This document shows positions 37,528 through 46,837 of a DNA stretch of 64,000 bases, piece after piece. Position numbers and translations under genes: made by a program. Below the pieces are notes generated by a model. The model was not told the origin of the DNA, did no database searches, and saw only the letters and a program-made list of their open reading frames with translations. Source of the DNA: Caulobacter ginsengisoli (lineage in GTDB: Bacteria; Pseudomonadota; Alphaproteobacteria; Caulobacterales; Caulobacteraceae); the NCBI RefSeq assembly GCF_030814835.1, contig NZ_JAUSVS010000004.1, positions 62,001 through 126,000 on the forward strand, written 5' to 3'. Each line of letters starts with the position of its first letter. Within the stretch, counting starts at the first letter, position 1.

Positions 37528-38901
37528 ATGAACGACCTGCCCAAGGCCGCCCATTCGGCCCTCGACCTGATCGGGCGCACGCCCATGGTCGAGGTCACCC
37601 ATATCGACACCGGCCCCTGCCGCCTGTTCCTCAAGCTGGAAAACCAGAACCCCGGCGGCTCGATCAAGGACCGCATCGCCCGCTCGATGATCGACGCGGC
37701 CGAGAAGGACGGCACGCTGAAGCCCGGCGGCACGATCATCGAGGCCACCGCCGGCAACACCGGCCTGGGCCTGGCCCAGGTGGCGACCGTCAAGGGCTAT
37801 AAGCTGATCCTGATCGTCCCCGACAAGATGGCGCGGGAGAAGATCCTGCACCTGCGGGCCATGGGCGTGGACGTGCGCATCACGCGCTCGGACGTCGGCA
37901 AGGGCCACCCGGAATACTATCAGGACATGGCCCAGACCATCGCCCAGAAGACCGGGGCCTTCTTCGTCAACCAGTTCGAAAACCCGGCCAACCCGGCCGC
38001 CCACTACGCCACCACGGGCCCGGAAATCCTCGACCAGATGGATGGCGACATCGACGCCATGGTGGTCGGCGTCGGCTCGGGCGGCACGCTGACGGGCCTG
38101 GGCCGCTACTTCAAGGAAGCCTCGCCCAAGACCCAGATGATCCTGGCCGACCCCAAGGGTTCGATCCTCTACGACTACGTCAACACCGGGACCTACGGCG
38201 AGGCGGGCAGCTGGATCGTCGAGGGCATCGGCGAGGACTTCATTCCTGTGAACGCCCAGATGGACCTGGTGTCCAAGGCCTATGAGATCACCGACCGCGA
38301 GAGCGTAGAGACGGCCCGCGAGCTCTTGCAAAAGGAAGGCATCCTGGCCGGCTCCTCGTCGGGGACCCTGCTGGCCGCGGCCCTGAAATACTGCCGCGCC
38401 CAGACCGAGCCCAAGCGGGTGGTCAGCCTGGTCTGCGACACCGGCGCCAAATACCTGACCAAGATGTTCAACGACATGTGGGTCGCCGCCCACGGCTTCG
38501 AGGACCGCACCACCCACAACGACCTGCGCGACCTGATCGCCAAGCGCTACGCCGAGGGCGGGGTGATCGTCATCGGGCCGGACGACACCCTGCTGACCGC
38601 CTACAACCGCATGCGCAGCGCCGACATCAGCCAGCTGCCGGTGGTCGACCACGGCAAGCTGGTCGGCATTCTCGACGAGAGCGACGTGCTGAACGCCCTG
38701 GCCAAGAGCGAGGATGGCCTCAGCTCCAAGGTCGGCTCGGCGATGACCGCCCGCGTCCACACCCTGCAAAGCCACCTGCCGATCGACAGCCTCAATCCCG
38801 TCTTCGAGCGCGACGAGGTGGCCGTGGTCATGGACGGCGAGGAGCTGCTGGGCCTGATCACCCGGGTCGACCTGATCAACCACCTGCGGCGGACCGCCTG
38901 A
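37528..38901 (+). CDS. cbs: Cystathionine beta-synthase
   Basis: A 457-residue PLP enzyme that condenses serine and homocysteine to cystathionine. The fold type II catalytic core has Lys47 in NPGGSIKDRIA, TAGNTGLG, and the phosphate loop GSGGTLTGLGR. The last ~110 residues form a CBS-domain pair containing DISQLPVVDHGKLVGILDE, and GEELLGLITRVDLINHLR, which usually bind adenosyl ligands. No N-terminal heme segment is present. TGATG couples it to the cystathionine gamma-lyase gene, so this is a reverse transsulfuration operon. Confidence 0.93.
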   Translation: MNDLPKAAHSALDLIGRTPMVEVTHIDTGPCRLFLKLENQNPGGSIKDRIARSMIDAAEKDGTLKPGGTIIEATAGNTGLGLAQVATVKGYKLILIVPDKMAREKILHLRAMGVDVRITRSDVGKGHPEYYQDMAQTIAQKTGAFFVNQFENPANPAAHYATTGPEILDQMDGDIDAMVVGVGSGGTLTGLGRYFKEASPKTQMILADPKGSILYDYVNTGTYGEAGSWIVEGIGEDFIPVNAQMDLVSKAYEITDRESVETARELLQKEGILAGSSSGTLLAAALKYCRAQTEPKRVVSLVCDTGAKYLTKMFNDMWVAAHGFEDRTTHNDLRDLIAKRYAEGGVIVIGPDDTLLTAYNRMRSADISQLPVVDHGKLVGILDESDVLNALAKSEDGLSSKVGSAMTARVHTLQSHLPIDSLNPVFERDEVAVVMDGEELLGLITRVDLINHLRRTA

Positions 38902-40070
38902 TGAGCTCAACCGACGGCAAGAACCGCCTGGCCTTCGCCACCCGCACCATCCATGGCGGCCAGCAGCACGACCCGACCACCGGGGCGGTGATGGTCCCCA
39001 TCTACGCCACCTCGACCTACGCCCAGGAGAGCCCGGGCGTGCACAAGGGCTTCGAATACGCCCGCAGCCAGAATCCCACCCGCTTCGCCTTCGAGCGCTG
39101 CGTGGCCGATCTGGAGAGCGGGACCCAGGCCTTCGCGTTCGCCTCCGGGCTGGCGGCGGCCGCGACCATTATGGAGACGCTGGACAGCGGCGCCCATGTC
39201 ATCGCCAGCGACGACCTCTACGGCGGCAGCTACCGGCTGTTCGAGCGGGTAAAGCGGCGCTCGGCGGGCCTGGACTTCACCTTCATCGACATGAGCGACG
39301 TGGCGGCCATCGAGGCGGCCATCAAGCCAAACACCCGCATGCTGTGGGTCGAGACCCCCACCAATCCGACCCTGCGGCTGGTCGACCTGGCCGCCGTCGC
39401 GGACCTCGCCAAGCGCCGGGGCCTGGTCTCGGTGGCCGATAACACCTTCGCCAGCCCCTTCGTGCAGCGGCCGCTGGAGCATGGTTTCGACCTGGTGCTG
39501 CATTCCACCACCAAATACCTCAACGGCCATTCGGACATGGTCGGCGGCGTGGTGGCGGTCGGCGACAACGCCGAGCTCGCCACCCAGATGAAGTTCCTGC
39601 AGAACGCTGTCGGCGCCATCTCCGGGCCGTTCGACAGCTTCCTGGCCCTGCGCGGTCTCAAGACCCTGGCCCTGCGCATGGAGCGTCACTGCCAGAGCGC
39701 CCTTCGCATCGCCACCTGGCTGGAAGGCCGGCCGGAAGTGCGCCGGGTCATCTATCCGGGCCTGGCCAGCCATCCGCAGCACGACCTCGCCAAACGCCAG
39801 ATGAGCGGGTTTGGCGGCATCATCTCGGTGGACCTGAACCGCGACCTGGCCGGGACCCGGCGGGTGTTGGAGCGCACCCAACTCTTCACCCTGGCCGAGT
39901 CGCTGGGCGGGGTGGAGAGCCTGATCGAGCATCCGGCCATCATGACCCACGCCTCCATCCCGCCCGACCAGCGGGCGGCGATCGGCATCACCGATTCCCT
40001 GGTCAGGCTGTCCGTCGGGATCGAGGATTGCGATGACCTTCTGGCCGATCTGGAACAGGCTCTGGCCTGA
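38901..40070 (+). CDS. Cystathionine gamma-lyase (or synthase)
   Basis: A 389-residue Cys/Met-metabolism PLP enzyme. TRTIHGGQQHDPTTGAVMVP, YATSTYAQ, ASGLAAAATIM, and Lys205 in HSTTKYLNGHSD are family signatures. GGVESLIEHPAIMTHASI is the C-terminal signature. Coupling to cbs argues for gamma-lyase, which makes cysteine from cystathionine, rather than the forward synthase; sequence alone does not settle this. The 3' end overlaps the convergent MscS gene by 68 bp, an unusually long overlap. Confidence 0.92.
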   Translation: MSSTDGKNRLAFATRTIHGGQQHDPTTGAVMVPIYATSTYAQESPGVHKGFEYARSQNPTRFAFERCVADLESGTQAFAFASGLAAAATIMETLDSGAHVIASDDLYGGSYRLFERVKRRSAGLDFTFIDMSDVAAIEAAIKPNTRMLWVETPTNPTLRLVDLAAVADLAKRRGLVSVADNTFASPFVQRPLEHGFDLVLHSTTKYLNGHSDMVGGVVAVGDNAELATQMKFLQNAVGAISGPFDSFLALRGLKTLALRMERHCQSALRIATWLEGRPEVRRVIYPGLASHPQHDLAKRQMSGFGGIISVDLNRDLAGTRRVLERTQLFTLAESLGGVESLIEHPAIMTHASIPPDQRAAIGITDSLVRLSVGIEDCDDLLADLEQALA

Positions 40071-40899
40071 TCTCCGGTTTGGCGGCCGCAAGTTCGCGGA
40101 CAGCCAGCATCACGTCGGCCGACAGGGCGGTCTTGTCCTGGCGGCCGGCCCAGAGCTTGGCGGTCAGCTCGACATTGTCCTTGTCCATGCCGGTGACCTC
40201 CAGCCGAGGCTCGGGCGTCTTGTCGATACGCTCATCGGCCTCGAAGCGGCCGATCAGCCCCTTCATCAGCGGCGGCAGGTCGGTGTCGACCGGCAGCTTG
40301 AACAGCAGGTCCAGCCGCACCCGGCCATGGGCGCTGTGGTTGACGATGACGTCGCCGAACACCTTGCCGTTGGGGATCAGCACCTTGAGGTTGGAGTCGG
40401 TGGCCAGCTCGGTGAAGAACAGGTCCAGCGCCCGCACCGTGCCCTTCTTGCCGGCGCTCTCGATGGTGTCGCCCACCCGGTAGGGCCGGAACAGCAGGAT
40501 CATGATTCCCGCCGCCATGTTGGCCAGCGCGCCTTGCAGGGCCAGGCCGATGGCCAGGGAGGCGGCGCCCAGCACCGCCAGGATCGAGGCGGTCTTGACG
40601 CCCAGCTGCTGCAGCACCGCCACCAGGCCGATGATGATCACCACATAGCGGACCAGCGAGGAGAAGAAGCCAGTCACCGTCGGGTCGGTGGGGTGGCGGG
40701 CGTTGAGGCGGTTGAAGCCGCCGCGCACCAGGCTGGATGACCAGCCGGCGGCCCAGAAGGTGCCGACGAGGATAATGCCGGCCACCAGCAGATCGACGCC
40801 GAACTGGCTGGCCTTGTCGATGAAGCCGGCGGCGACCAGGCCGCGGGTGTCGGCATGGGGGATGAGGCGCGAAACAGCGCTGAGATCGATAGACGGCAT
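40003..40899 (-). CDS. MscS-family small-conductance mechanosensitive channel
   Basis: A 298-residue inner-membrane channel with three N-terminal transmembrane helices. The third contains [23 protein letters not shown], the Gly/Ala-rich pore helix of Msc[23 protein letters not shown] then [16 protein letters not shown] is the beta-domain signature. The start ATG 40899 follows GGAAA and is preferred to one at 40992. The last 23 codons (68 bp) are read antisense to the cystathionine lyase gene, so the C-terminal tail is constrained by both genes. Confidence 0.93.
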   Translation of the reverse strand: MPSIDLSAVSRLIPHADTRGLVAAGFIDKASQFGVDLLVAGIILVGTFWAAGWSSSLVRGGFNRLNARHPTDPTVTGFFSSLVRYVVIIIGLVAVLQQLGVKTASILAVLGAASLAIGLALQGALANMAAGIMILLFRPYRVGDTIESAGKKGTVRALDLFFTELATDSNLKVLIPNGKVFGDVIVNHSAHGRVRLDLLFKLPVDTDLPPLMKGLIGRFEADERIDKTPEPRLEVTGMDKDNVELTAKLWAGRQDKTALSADVMLAVRELAAAKPEIRPEPVPDRPEGHRNPRSRRTA

Positions 40900-40965
40900 G
40901 AGTTTCCCGGCGTGGCGCCCCATTCGGGAACGAGGTCCGCGCAAGCTTGTTCCGCATTTTTGTGC

Positions 40966-41013
40966 GAGCACGTCCGGGCGGCGGAACCGCAAACACTTCC
41001 GCCTGACGTGCTC
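40966..41013. other. Interrupted hairpin in the divergent mscS/aminotransferase gap
   Basis: GAGCACGTC (40966-40974) and GACGTGCTC (41005-41013) are perfect 9-bp inverted repeats. A second inner stem, GCGGAA (40981-40986) and TTCCGC (40997-41002), is nested inside with the loop CCGCAAACAC. It sits in the 208-bp gap between divergent genes. It could be a cis-regulatory RNA, an operator or a structured leader; no gene is seen in the gap. Confidence 0.5.
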
Positions 41014-41107
41014 GGCAGGGCTGTCCCGCCGAAGCGAATTGCGGGAAACATCCGGTTACAGGGTTTGTGTCGCCGCTGACCGCCCACCGCCTTAAGAGGC
41101 CGGCCCC

Positions 41108-42274
41108 ATGAGCCAGAACATCGCCTTCATCGACCTCGCCGCCCAGCAGCGGCGCATCCGGGGCAGGATCGACGCCGCCATCGCCCGGGTTCTCGACCAC
41201 GGCGGTTATGTCATGGGTCCCGAGGTCCGCGCCTTCGAGGAACAGCTCGCCGCCTTCGGCCAGGCCAAGCGTTCGCTCTCCTGCGCCAACGGCACCGACG
41301 CCATCGCCTTGCCGCTGATGGCCTGGGGCGTGGGCGAGGGCGACGCGGTCTTCTGCCCGTCCTTCACCTTCACCGCCACGCCGGAAGTCGTGCCGTGGAC
41401 CGGGGCGACGCCGGTGTTCGTCGACGTGCTGGCCGACACCTACAACATTGACCCCGACAGGCTTGAAGCCGCCATCGAAGGCGTTAAGGCCGACGGCAAG
41501 CTCAAGCCCGCCGTGGTCATCGCCGTCGACCTGTTCGGCCAACCGGCCGATTATCCGCGTCTGCGGGCCATCTGCGACAAGCATGGCCTGAAGCTGATCT
41601 CGGACTCGGCGCAAGGATTTGGCTGCACCCTGAACGGCCAGCACCCGATCCATTGGGCGGACGTCACCACCACCAGCTTCTTCCCGGCCAAGCCGTTGGG
41701 CTGCTACGGCGACGGCGGGGCGGTGATCTGCAAGGACGACGGCCTCTGGGACCTGATGGACAGCTACCGCGTCCATGGCAAGGCGGTCGCCGCCGACCTC
41801 AACGGCCGCGCCTTCGAGCACGAGTCCAAGTATCTCAACGCCCGCATCGGCATGAACAGCCGCCTGGACACCATCCAGGCCGCCATCCTGATCGAGAAGC
41901 TGGCCATCTTCACCGAAGAGATAGCCCTGCGCCAACGCGTCGCCGGCCGCTACGCCGAGGGTCTGGCCGGGTCGGTGAAGGTCGTGCCGGCGGTGATCGA
42001 AGGCGGCGTCTCGGTCTGGGCCCAGTACGTCATCCAGCACAACGACCGCGACGGCCTGGCCGCCCATCTGAAAACCCAGGGCGTCCCCACCGCCGTCTAC
42101 TATCCGGTGCCCATGCACCAGCAGGAACCCTACGCCCACTTCCCGCAGGGCGCCGGCGGCCTGCCGGTCACCGAGGCCCTGGCCGGGACCGTGCTGGCCT
42201 TGCCGATGCACAGCTACATGGACGAGGTCACCCAGGACCGCATCATCGCGGCGGTGAAGGGGTTCAACGGGTAG
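41108..42274 (+). CDS. DegT/DnrJ family sugar aminotransferase, WbpE-like
   Basis: A 388-residue PLP sugar aminotransferase. It reads IAFIDLAAQQRRIRGRIDAA, then GGYVMGPEVRAFEEQLA, SCANGTDAI, and TSFFPAKPLGCYGDGGA with Schiff-base Lys195. The C-terminal MNSRLDTIQAAILIEKL also matches. The sequence closely resembles WbpE/WlbC, which aminate UDP-3-keto-GlcNAc(A) to the 3-amino sugar. It therefore probably makes a UDP-diamino or amino-uronic sugar for surface glycans. It is monocistronic; its stop abuts the convergent ligase gene. Confidence 0.9.
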   Translation: MSQNIAFIDLAAQQRRIRGRIDAAIARVLDHGGYVMGPEVRAFEEQLAAFGQAKRSLSCANGTDAIALPLMAWGVGEGDAVFCPSFTFTATPEVVPWTGATPVFVDVLADTYNIDPDRLEAAIEGVKADGKLKPAVVIAVDLFGQPADYPRLRAICDKHGLKLISDSAQGFGCTLNGQHPIHWADVTTTSFFPAKPLGCYGDGGAVICKDDGLWDLMDSYRVHGKAVAADLNGRAFEHESKYLNARIGMNSRLDTIQAAILIEKLAIFTEEIALRQRVAGRYAEGLAGSVKVVPAVIEGGVSVWAQYVIQHNDRDGLAAHLKTQGVPTAVYYPVPMHQQEPYAHFPQGAGGLPVTEALAGTVLALPMHSYMDEVTQDRIIAAVKGFNG

Positions 42275-43894
42275 CTAGTCCAGCATCCGCTCCAAGGTCG
42301 CCAATTCATCCGCCTCCCGAGACGGCTTGTCCCAGCGTATCCGGCTGATCCTGGGAAACCGCATCGCCACCCCGCTCTTGTGGCGGGTCGAGCGCTGCAA
42401 CCCCTCGAACGCCACCTCCAGCACCAGGCCGAAGTCCTGGTCGGCGCGGACCGATCTCACCGGGCCGAAGCGTTCGATGGTGTGGTCGCGGACGAACTTG
42501 TCGAGCAGCTTCAGCTCCTCGTCGGTGAAGCCGAAATAGGCCTTGCCGACCGGGGTGAGCGAGCGGTGGCCCTCGGCGTCCTCGCGCCAGACGCCGAAGG
42601 TGTAGTCGCTGTAGAAGCTGGAGCGTTTGCCGTGGCCGCGCTGGGCGTACATCAGCACCGCGTCGATCAGGTGCGGATCGCGCTTCCACTTGAACCAGGG
42701 ACCCTTGGGCCGGCCGGCCTCGTAGGGGCTGTCCCAGCGCTTGAGCATCAGGCCTTCGGAGAGGGCAGGATCCCCGGGGGGCGGGTTGGCGCGCAGGGCG
42801 GTAAGTTCCTCCCAGGTCTCGAAGGGCTGCATGGGCGAGAGGTCGATGCGGGGCGTGGCCAGTTTTGCGACGAAGGCTTCCAGGCGCTGGCGGCGGTCGG
42901 CGAAGGGGAGGGCGCGCAGGTCGGTTTCGCCGTCGAGCAGCAGGTCATAGGCGCGGATGCCGGCGGGGTAGGCGGCGAGCAGTTTCGCATCGACCGTCTT
43001 GCGGTTCAGCCGCTGCTGCAGGTCGCCGAACGGGGCCAGGGCGCCGTCGCGCAGCACCAACAGCTCGCCATCCAGGGCGCCTTCGAAGTCCAGCGCCGCC
43101 AGAACGTCGGGAAAGGCGCCGGAGATGTCGTCGCCGGTGCGGGTGTAGAGGCGGCGCTGGCCGCGCTCGCTGACCGCCTGGATGCGGATGCCGTCCCACT
43201 TCCACTCGGCGGCGTAGGCGGCGGGGTCGAGCCGGGCGAAATCGACGTCCTCGTCGATGGCCTGGGCCAGCATCACCGAGCGGAAACGGCCCGGATTGTC
43301 GGCGCTGGGGGCCTCCGAACGGCCCTCCAGCCAGGCGAACAGGTCCTCGTAGGGTGGTTTGAGCGCGTGCCAAACCTCCTCGATGTCGCTGACCGGGATA
43401 GTCAAGCCCTTGGCCGTGGCGAGGTCGGAGCAGGCCTGCTTGGCCAGCCGGGTGGAGAAGCCCACCCGCAGGCCGCCGGTCAGCAGCTTGAGCAGGGCCC
43501 AGCGGCCGTCGGCGTCCAGGGCGTCCAGCCAGCGCTCGATATGGCCCTGGACCGAGGCCCGGGCGGTGGTGCGCAGGGTCTCGATGACTTCCGACAGTTC
43601 CGGCTCGCGGTTGGCGCCGGGCGCGGCGGGCCAGACCAGGGCCACGGTCTCGGCCAGGTCGCCGACGAAATCGTAGGACCAGCGGAACAGGATGGGGTCC
43701 AGCCGGGCCTCCGCCGCCTTGCGAATGGCGGCCGGCTTGGCCTCGGCGAAGGTCAACTCGCCGGTCAGGGCCGCCAGCGCCCAGCCCCGGTCGGGGTCGG
43801 GCGTCTCGCTCAGGAAGTCCCGCACCAGGGTCAGCTTGGCGTTGCGCGAGCCGGTCAGGGCCAGGCGGTCAAGCAGGTGGGCGAAGGCGCGCAT
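42275..43894 (-). CDS. ATP-dependent DNA ligase of the ligase-exonuclease (cisplatin-response) type
   Basis: A 539-residue ligase with a helical N-terminal DNA-binding domain (about 1-200). The adenylation domain has Lys232 in AEWKWDGIRIQ and GALDGELLVL; the OB domain follows FKWKRDPHLIDAVL. This layout matches the ligase that travels with an MBL-fold exonuclease and a Lhr-like helicase in many bacteria, linked to DNA-damage response. The exonuclease gene is 3.2 kb away in the same orientation. A second ATP ligase, LigD, is at 24082. Confidence 0.94.
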   Translation of the reverse strand: MRAFAHLLDRLALTGSRNAKLTLVRDFLSETPDPDRGWALAALTGELTFAEAKPAAIRKAAEARLDPILFRWSYDFVGDLAETVALVWPAAPGANREPELSEVIETLRTTARASVQGHIERWLDALDADGRWALLKLLTGGLRVGFSTRLAKQACSDLATAKGLTIPVSDIEEVWHALKPPYEDLFAWLEGRSEAPSADNPGRFRSVMLAQAIDEDVDFARLDPAAYAAEWKWDGIRIQAVSERGQRRLYTRTGDDISGAFPDVLAALDFEGALDGELLVLRDGALAPFGDLQQRLNRKTVDAKLLAAYPAGIRAYDLLLDGETDLRALPFADRRQRLEAFVAKLATPRIDLSPMQPFETWEELTALRANPPPGDPALSEGLMLKRWDSPYEAGRPKGPWFKWKRDPHLIDAVLMYAQRGHGKRSSFYSDYTFGVWREDAEGHRSLTPVGKAYFGFTDEELKLLDKFVRDHTIERFGPVRSVRADQDFGLVLEVAFEGLQRSTRHKSGVAMRFPRISRIRWDKPSREADELATLERMLD

Positions 43895-43994
43895 GCGGCA
43901 TCATAACAGCTGATCGCCGCGCAGGTTCAGGTGGCGGTCCTGTTCCCTCGCCGCTAGGGTCGTCGCGGGGTTGTTCTGGTTCTGGGGGTTTTCA

Positions 43995-45029
43995 ATGTCG
44001 CGTTTGTTTCGGACCGTCGCGTTGGCGGCGGGATTGGCCGTGCTGTTGGCATGGATCGGCCCGGCCGCGCCGGCCCTGGCCCAGGGCGCGCCGCCCGCCG
44101 TCGCGCCGGCCCAGCCCGACTACAGCTGGCAGGACAGCCTCAAGCGCCAGACGGGCCGCATTGCGCTGCCGGACGGCAAGGCCAGCCTCGATCTGGGGGA
44201 CGACTACTATTTCATTGGCAAGGACGACGCGCGCAAGGTGCTGGTCGACGGCTGGGGCAATCCGCCGAACGCGGTGGACGGCGTCATGGGGATGATCTTT
44301 CCCAAGCGGTTCAAGCCGATGGACGAAGGCTCCTGGGGCGCGGTGATCACCTTCGATCCGGTGGGCTATGTGTCGGACAAGGACGCCCGCACCGCCGACT
44401 ACGCCAAGATTCTCGAAGACATCAAAAGCGCTGACGCGGCCGACAACGTCGAACGCAAAAAGCAGGGCTTCCCGGAGATCAACGTGGTCGGCTGGGCCGA
44501 GCCGCCGAAGTATCTTCCCGACGGCCATGTGGTGATCTGGGCCCGCGATCTGATTTCCAGCGCCAGCCAGAATCACTCGCTGAACTATGACATCCGCGTG
44601 CTGGGCCGCGAGGGTGTGCTGAGCCTCAACGTGGTGGCGGCGATGGACGACCTGGCCAACGTGCGCGACGCGGCGGACGGCATCGCCCGCACCGCCGTCT
44701 TCGACCAGGGCCAGCAATACGCCGACTACAAGGAGGGCGTCGACAAGGCGGCCGGGTTCGGCATCGCCGGGCTGGTCGCCGCCGGCGCGGGCGTGGCGGT
44801 GGCCAAGAAGGCCGGGCTGCTGGGCCTGATCCTGCTGTTCGGCAAGAAGTTCCTTGTGCTGATCCTGGCCTTCTTCGGCGGCGCGGTGGCCTGGCTGCGG
44901 CGGCTGGTCGGCCTCAAGCCCAAGGCGCCGGCGGTCAGGCCGGCCCCGGCCGACTTCTCCGAGCCCCTCGCCTCGCCCTCGGCCAATCCGATCGAGGGTG
45001 GATCCAAGGGCGGCGACCTGATCAGCTGA
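43995..45029 (+). CDS. DUF2167 family membrane-anchored protein
   Basis: A 344-residue protein with a signal peptide or anchor (about residues 1-31, ending APALAQG). A long extracytoplasmic domain has SLDLGDDYYFIGKDDARKVL, VDGVMGMIFP, and WAVGW-like segments such as NVVGWAEPPKYLP. Near the C-terminus, GFGIAGLVAAGAGVAVAKKAG and LLFGKKFLVLILAFFGGAVAW are transmembrane segments. DUF2167 proteins are exported membrane proteins of unknown function. ATG 43995 follows GGGGGT. It is transcribed away from the ligase gene. Confidence 0.88.
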   Translation: MSRLFRTVALAAGLAVLLAWIGPAAPALAQGAPPAVAPAQPDYSWQDSLKRQTGRIALPDGKASLDLGDDYYFIGKDDARKVLVDGWGNPPNAVDGVMGMIFPKRFKPMDEGSWGAVITFDPVGYVSDKDARTADYAKILEDIKSADAADNVERKKQGFPEINVVGWAEPPKYLPDGHVVIWARDLISSASQNHSLNYDIRVLGREGVLSLNVVAAMDDLANVRDAADGIARTAVFDQGQQYADYKEGVDKAAGFGIAGLVAAGAGVAVAKKAGLLGLILLFGKKFLVLILAFFGGAVAWLRRLVGLKPKAPAVRPAPADFSEPLASPSANPIEGGSKGGDLIS

Positions 45030-45081
45030 CGAGGTCGGCCGCCGCTCCCGGCCCGGATCGCCGCGCGCGTTGCAGCTCTCC

Positions 45082-45999
45082 CTAGCTCTCCGGCGTCGCC
45101 GGCTTGCGTCGGAACTTCGGCAGCCGCTTGCGGAACAGCCAGATCAGGCCGCCGACCAGCAGGACCCAGGGCGCCGCCACGGCGATGAAGCGGATCATCA
45201 GCCCGATGGTGCCGGCCAGGATGCCGACGAAATCGCCGATGGCGTCGGTCAGCGGCGACATCACGCCCTGCGGCGCCAGGACGCCGCCCGACTCGTAGCC
45301 GATGGTGACGTCGGACATCGCCACCCGCGCCCGCATCATCGCCAGCTCGGAGGTGGTGGTATCGATCTCGCCCTGGACGTTGGACAGCGCCTGTTCCAGT
45401 TCGACCAGGTCGGACAGCTTCCCTGGGCGGGTCGCCAGCAGGTTCTGCAGACGGTCGCGCAGGGTGGTCTTGGCCCGCAGCGCCGCTTCCGTATCGACCA
45501 GTTGGCGCGACAGGTCCTCGGAGGTGACGTCGGCCCGGTTGACCTTGCCGCCGGCGTCGCGGGCCTGGCCCTCGATCCCGGCGCGGAAGGTCTTCAGCCA
45601 ATCCGGCGTGGCGCGGAAGCTGAGCGTCGCCCGCACCCGGTCCTCGCCCATCTCGTTGACGGTGGACGAGACCACCTGGCAGCGGTTCAGCCCGGCGGCG
45701 GCGCAGGCGGCCTGGTGGGCGGCGAGCAGGCCGCGCACGCCCTTGGGCGAGGCGGATATGCCGTAGCTGTAGCTGTAGGCCAGTTGGGGCGTGCTGATCG
45801 GAACCGGGGCCGGCGCCGGTTCCGCGCCGCCCCGCGCATTCGCCGGCGGCGGCTTCAGCATCATGACCGGGGCGGCTGCGGCGTCAGCGGCCGGCGCCGC
45901 GGCGTCGAGTTTTTCGTCGGAAAAGACCGCTGACCGTTCGGCCGGGCGACTGCAGGCCGTCAGGACCAGAACGGCCATCAGAATGAACGCCTTACGCAT
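45082..45999 (-). CDS. DUF4349 lipoprotein
   Basis: A 305-residue lipoprotein with lipobox LTAC (lipidated Cys16). The DUF4349 domain has QVVSSTVNEMG, TLSFRATPDWLKTF, and the charged helix LVDTEAALRAKTTLRDRLQ, with LVELEQALSNVQGEIDTTTS forming a predicted coiled coil. A transmembrane helix near the end (WVLLVGGLIWLF) is followed by a basic tail. GAGGAG precedes the ATG. Family function is unknown; topology suggests a membrane-tethered periplasmic protein. Confidence 0.87.
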   Translation of the reverse strand: MRKAFILMAVLVLTACSRPAERSAVFSDEKLDAAAPAADAAAAPVMMLKPPPANARGGAEPAPAPVPISTPQLAYSYSYGISASPKGVRGLLAAHQAACAAAGLNRCQVVSSTVNEMGEDRVRATLSFRATPDWLKTFRAGIEGQARDAGGKVNRADVTSEDLSRQLVDTEAALRAKTTLRDRLQNLLATRPGKLSDLVELEQALSNVQGEIDTTTSELAMMRARVAMSDVTIGYESGGVLAPQGVMSPLTDAIGDFVGILAGTIGLMIRFIAVAAPWVLLVGGLIWLFRKRLPKFRRKPATPES

Positions 46000-46031
46000 C
46001 GTCGTCTCCTCGAAAGCCCCCGCTCTCAGGT

Positions 46032-46757
46032 TCAGGCGCGGCCCTCATCCAGCTGGCTGAGGATCATGATCTTCTGCCAGACCTTGCGGCCCAGATCGGT
46101 GCAGAGGTTCTCGACATCGCCGGCCGCGGCGATGATCACGTGGTCGTTCGACTGGCCGGCATAGAGGGCCGACAGCTTGCCGGTCAGGGCCAGCATCTCG
46201 GCGCAGTATTCCAGGTAGCGGGCCAGCTGGAACTCGGTCATCGCCCGCTGCGGCGAGGAGGGCGTCGAGGGGCCGGCCTTGAGGACCACGGTCGGGTCCT
46301 TGGTCAGCTGGTGCATGTCGACGACATGGGCGAAGGCGCGCAGTTCGTGCAGCCAGCGCTGCACCCGGGCCCGCCGCCAGCGCTCCTCCAGGGTCAGCAG
46401 GAACCAGATGCCGGCCCCCATCAGGATCACCAGGTTGACCAGCGACTCCAGCCCCTGGGTCAGGCCCAGCAGGTCCGAGCCGTCGGTAACGGAGCGCCAG
46501 TCGATCTGCAGGCCGATGGCGGCGGCGCCGCCCATGACGACGAGGGCCAGAAGCAGCACCAGCAGCCGCAGGAAATAGTAGGGCCGCGCCGCGCCCGCCC
46601 GCTTGACGGTGTCGCGGGCCATGCGGCCCAGCTCGGCCGCCGCTTCGGTCAGCCCGGCGTCGGCGAACCGCTCGCCGACGCGGTCCCGCAGCCGGTCGAT
46701 GGTGAGGATCACCTGGTCGGCGTCTAGGCGGCGGTAGCTGCGCTTGGCTTGGGCCAT
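46032..46757 (-). CDS. Hypothetical membrane protein with two transmembrane helices
   Basis: A 241-residue protein with a basic N-terminus. Two hydrophobic helices lie at about residues 63-83 (YYFLRLLVLLLALVVMGG) and 107-125 (SLVNLVILMGAGIWFLLTL). After these comes a charged cytoplasmic domain including VQRWLHELRAFAHVVDMHQL, and a C-terminal block ending ILSQLDEGRA. I recognise no family. It lies 32 bp upstream of the DUF4349 gene on the same strand, so they may be co-transcribed. Confidence 0.7.
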   Translation of the reverse strand: MAQAKRSYRRLDADQVILTIDRLRDRVGERFADAGLTEAAAELGRMARDTVKRAGAARPYYFLRLLVLLLALVVMGGAAAIGLQIDWRSVTDGSDLLGLTQGLESLVNLVILMGAGIWFLLTLEERWRRARVQRWLHELRAFAHVVDMHQLTKDPTVVLKAGPSTPSSPQRAMTEFQLARYLEYCAEMLALTGKLSALYAGQSNDHVIIAAAGDVENLCTDLGRKVWQKIMILSQLDEGRA

Positions 46758-46837
46758 GACAGGGGGACGGTAACAGAACTGTGATCGCCGTCCAGGGGTC
46801 TTCGCTTACGTGGCGAAAACCGGCGCAGGATCGCGCC

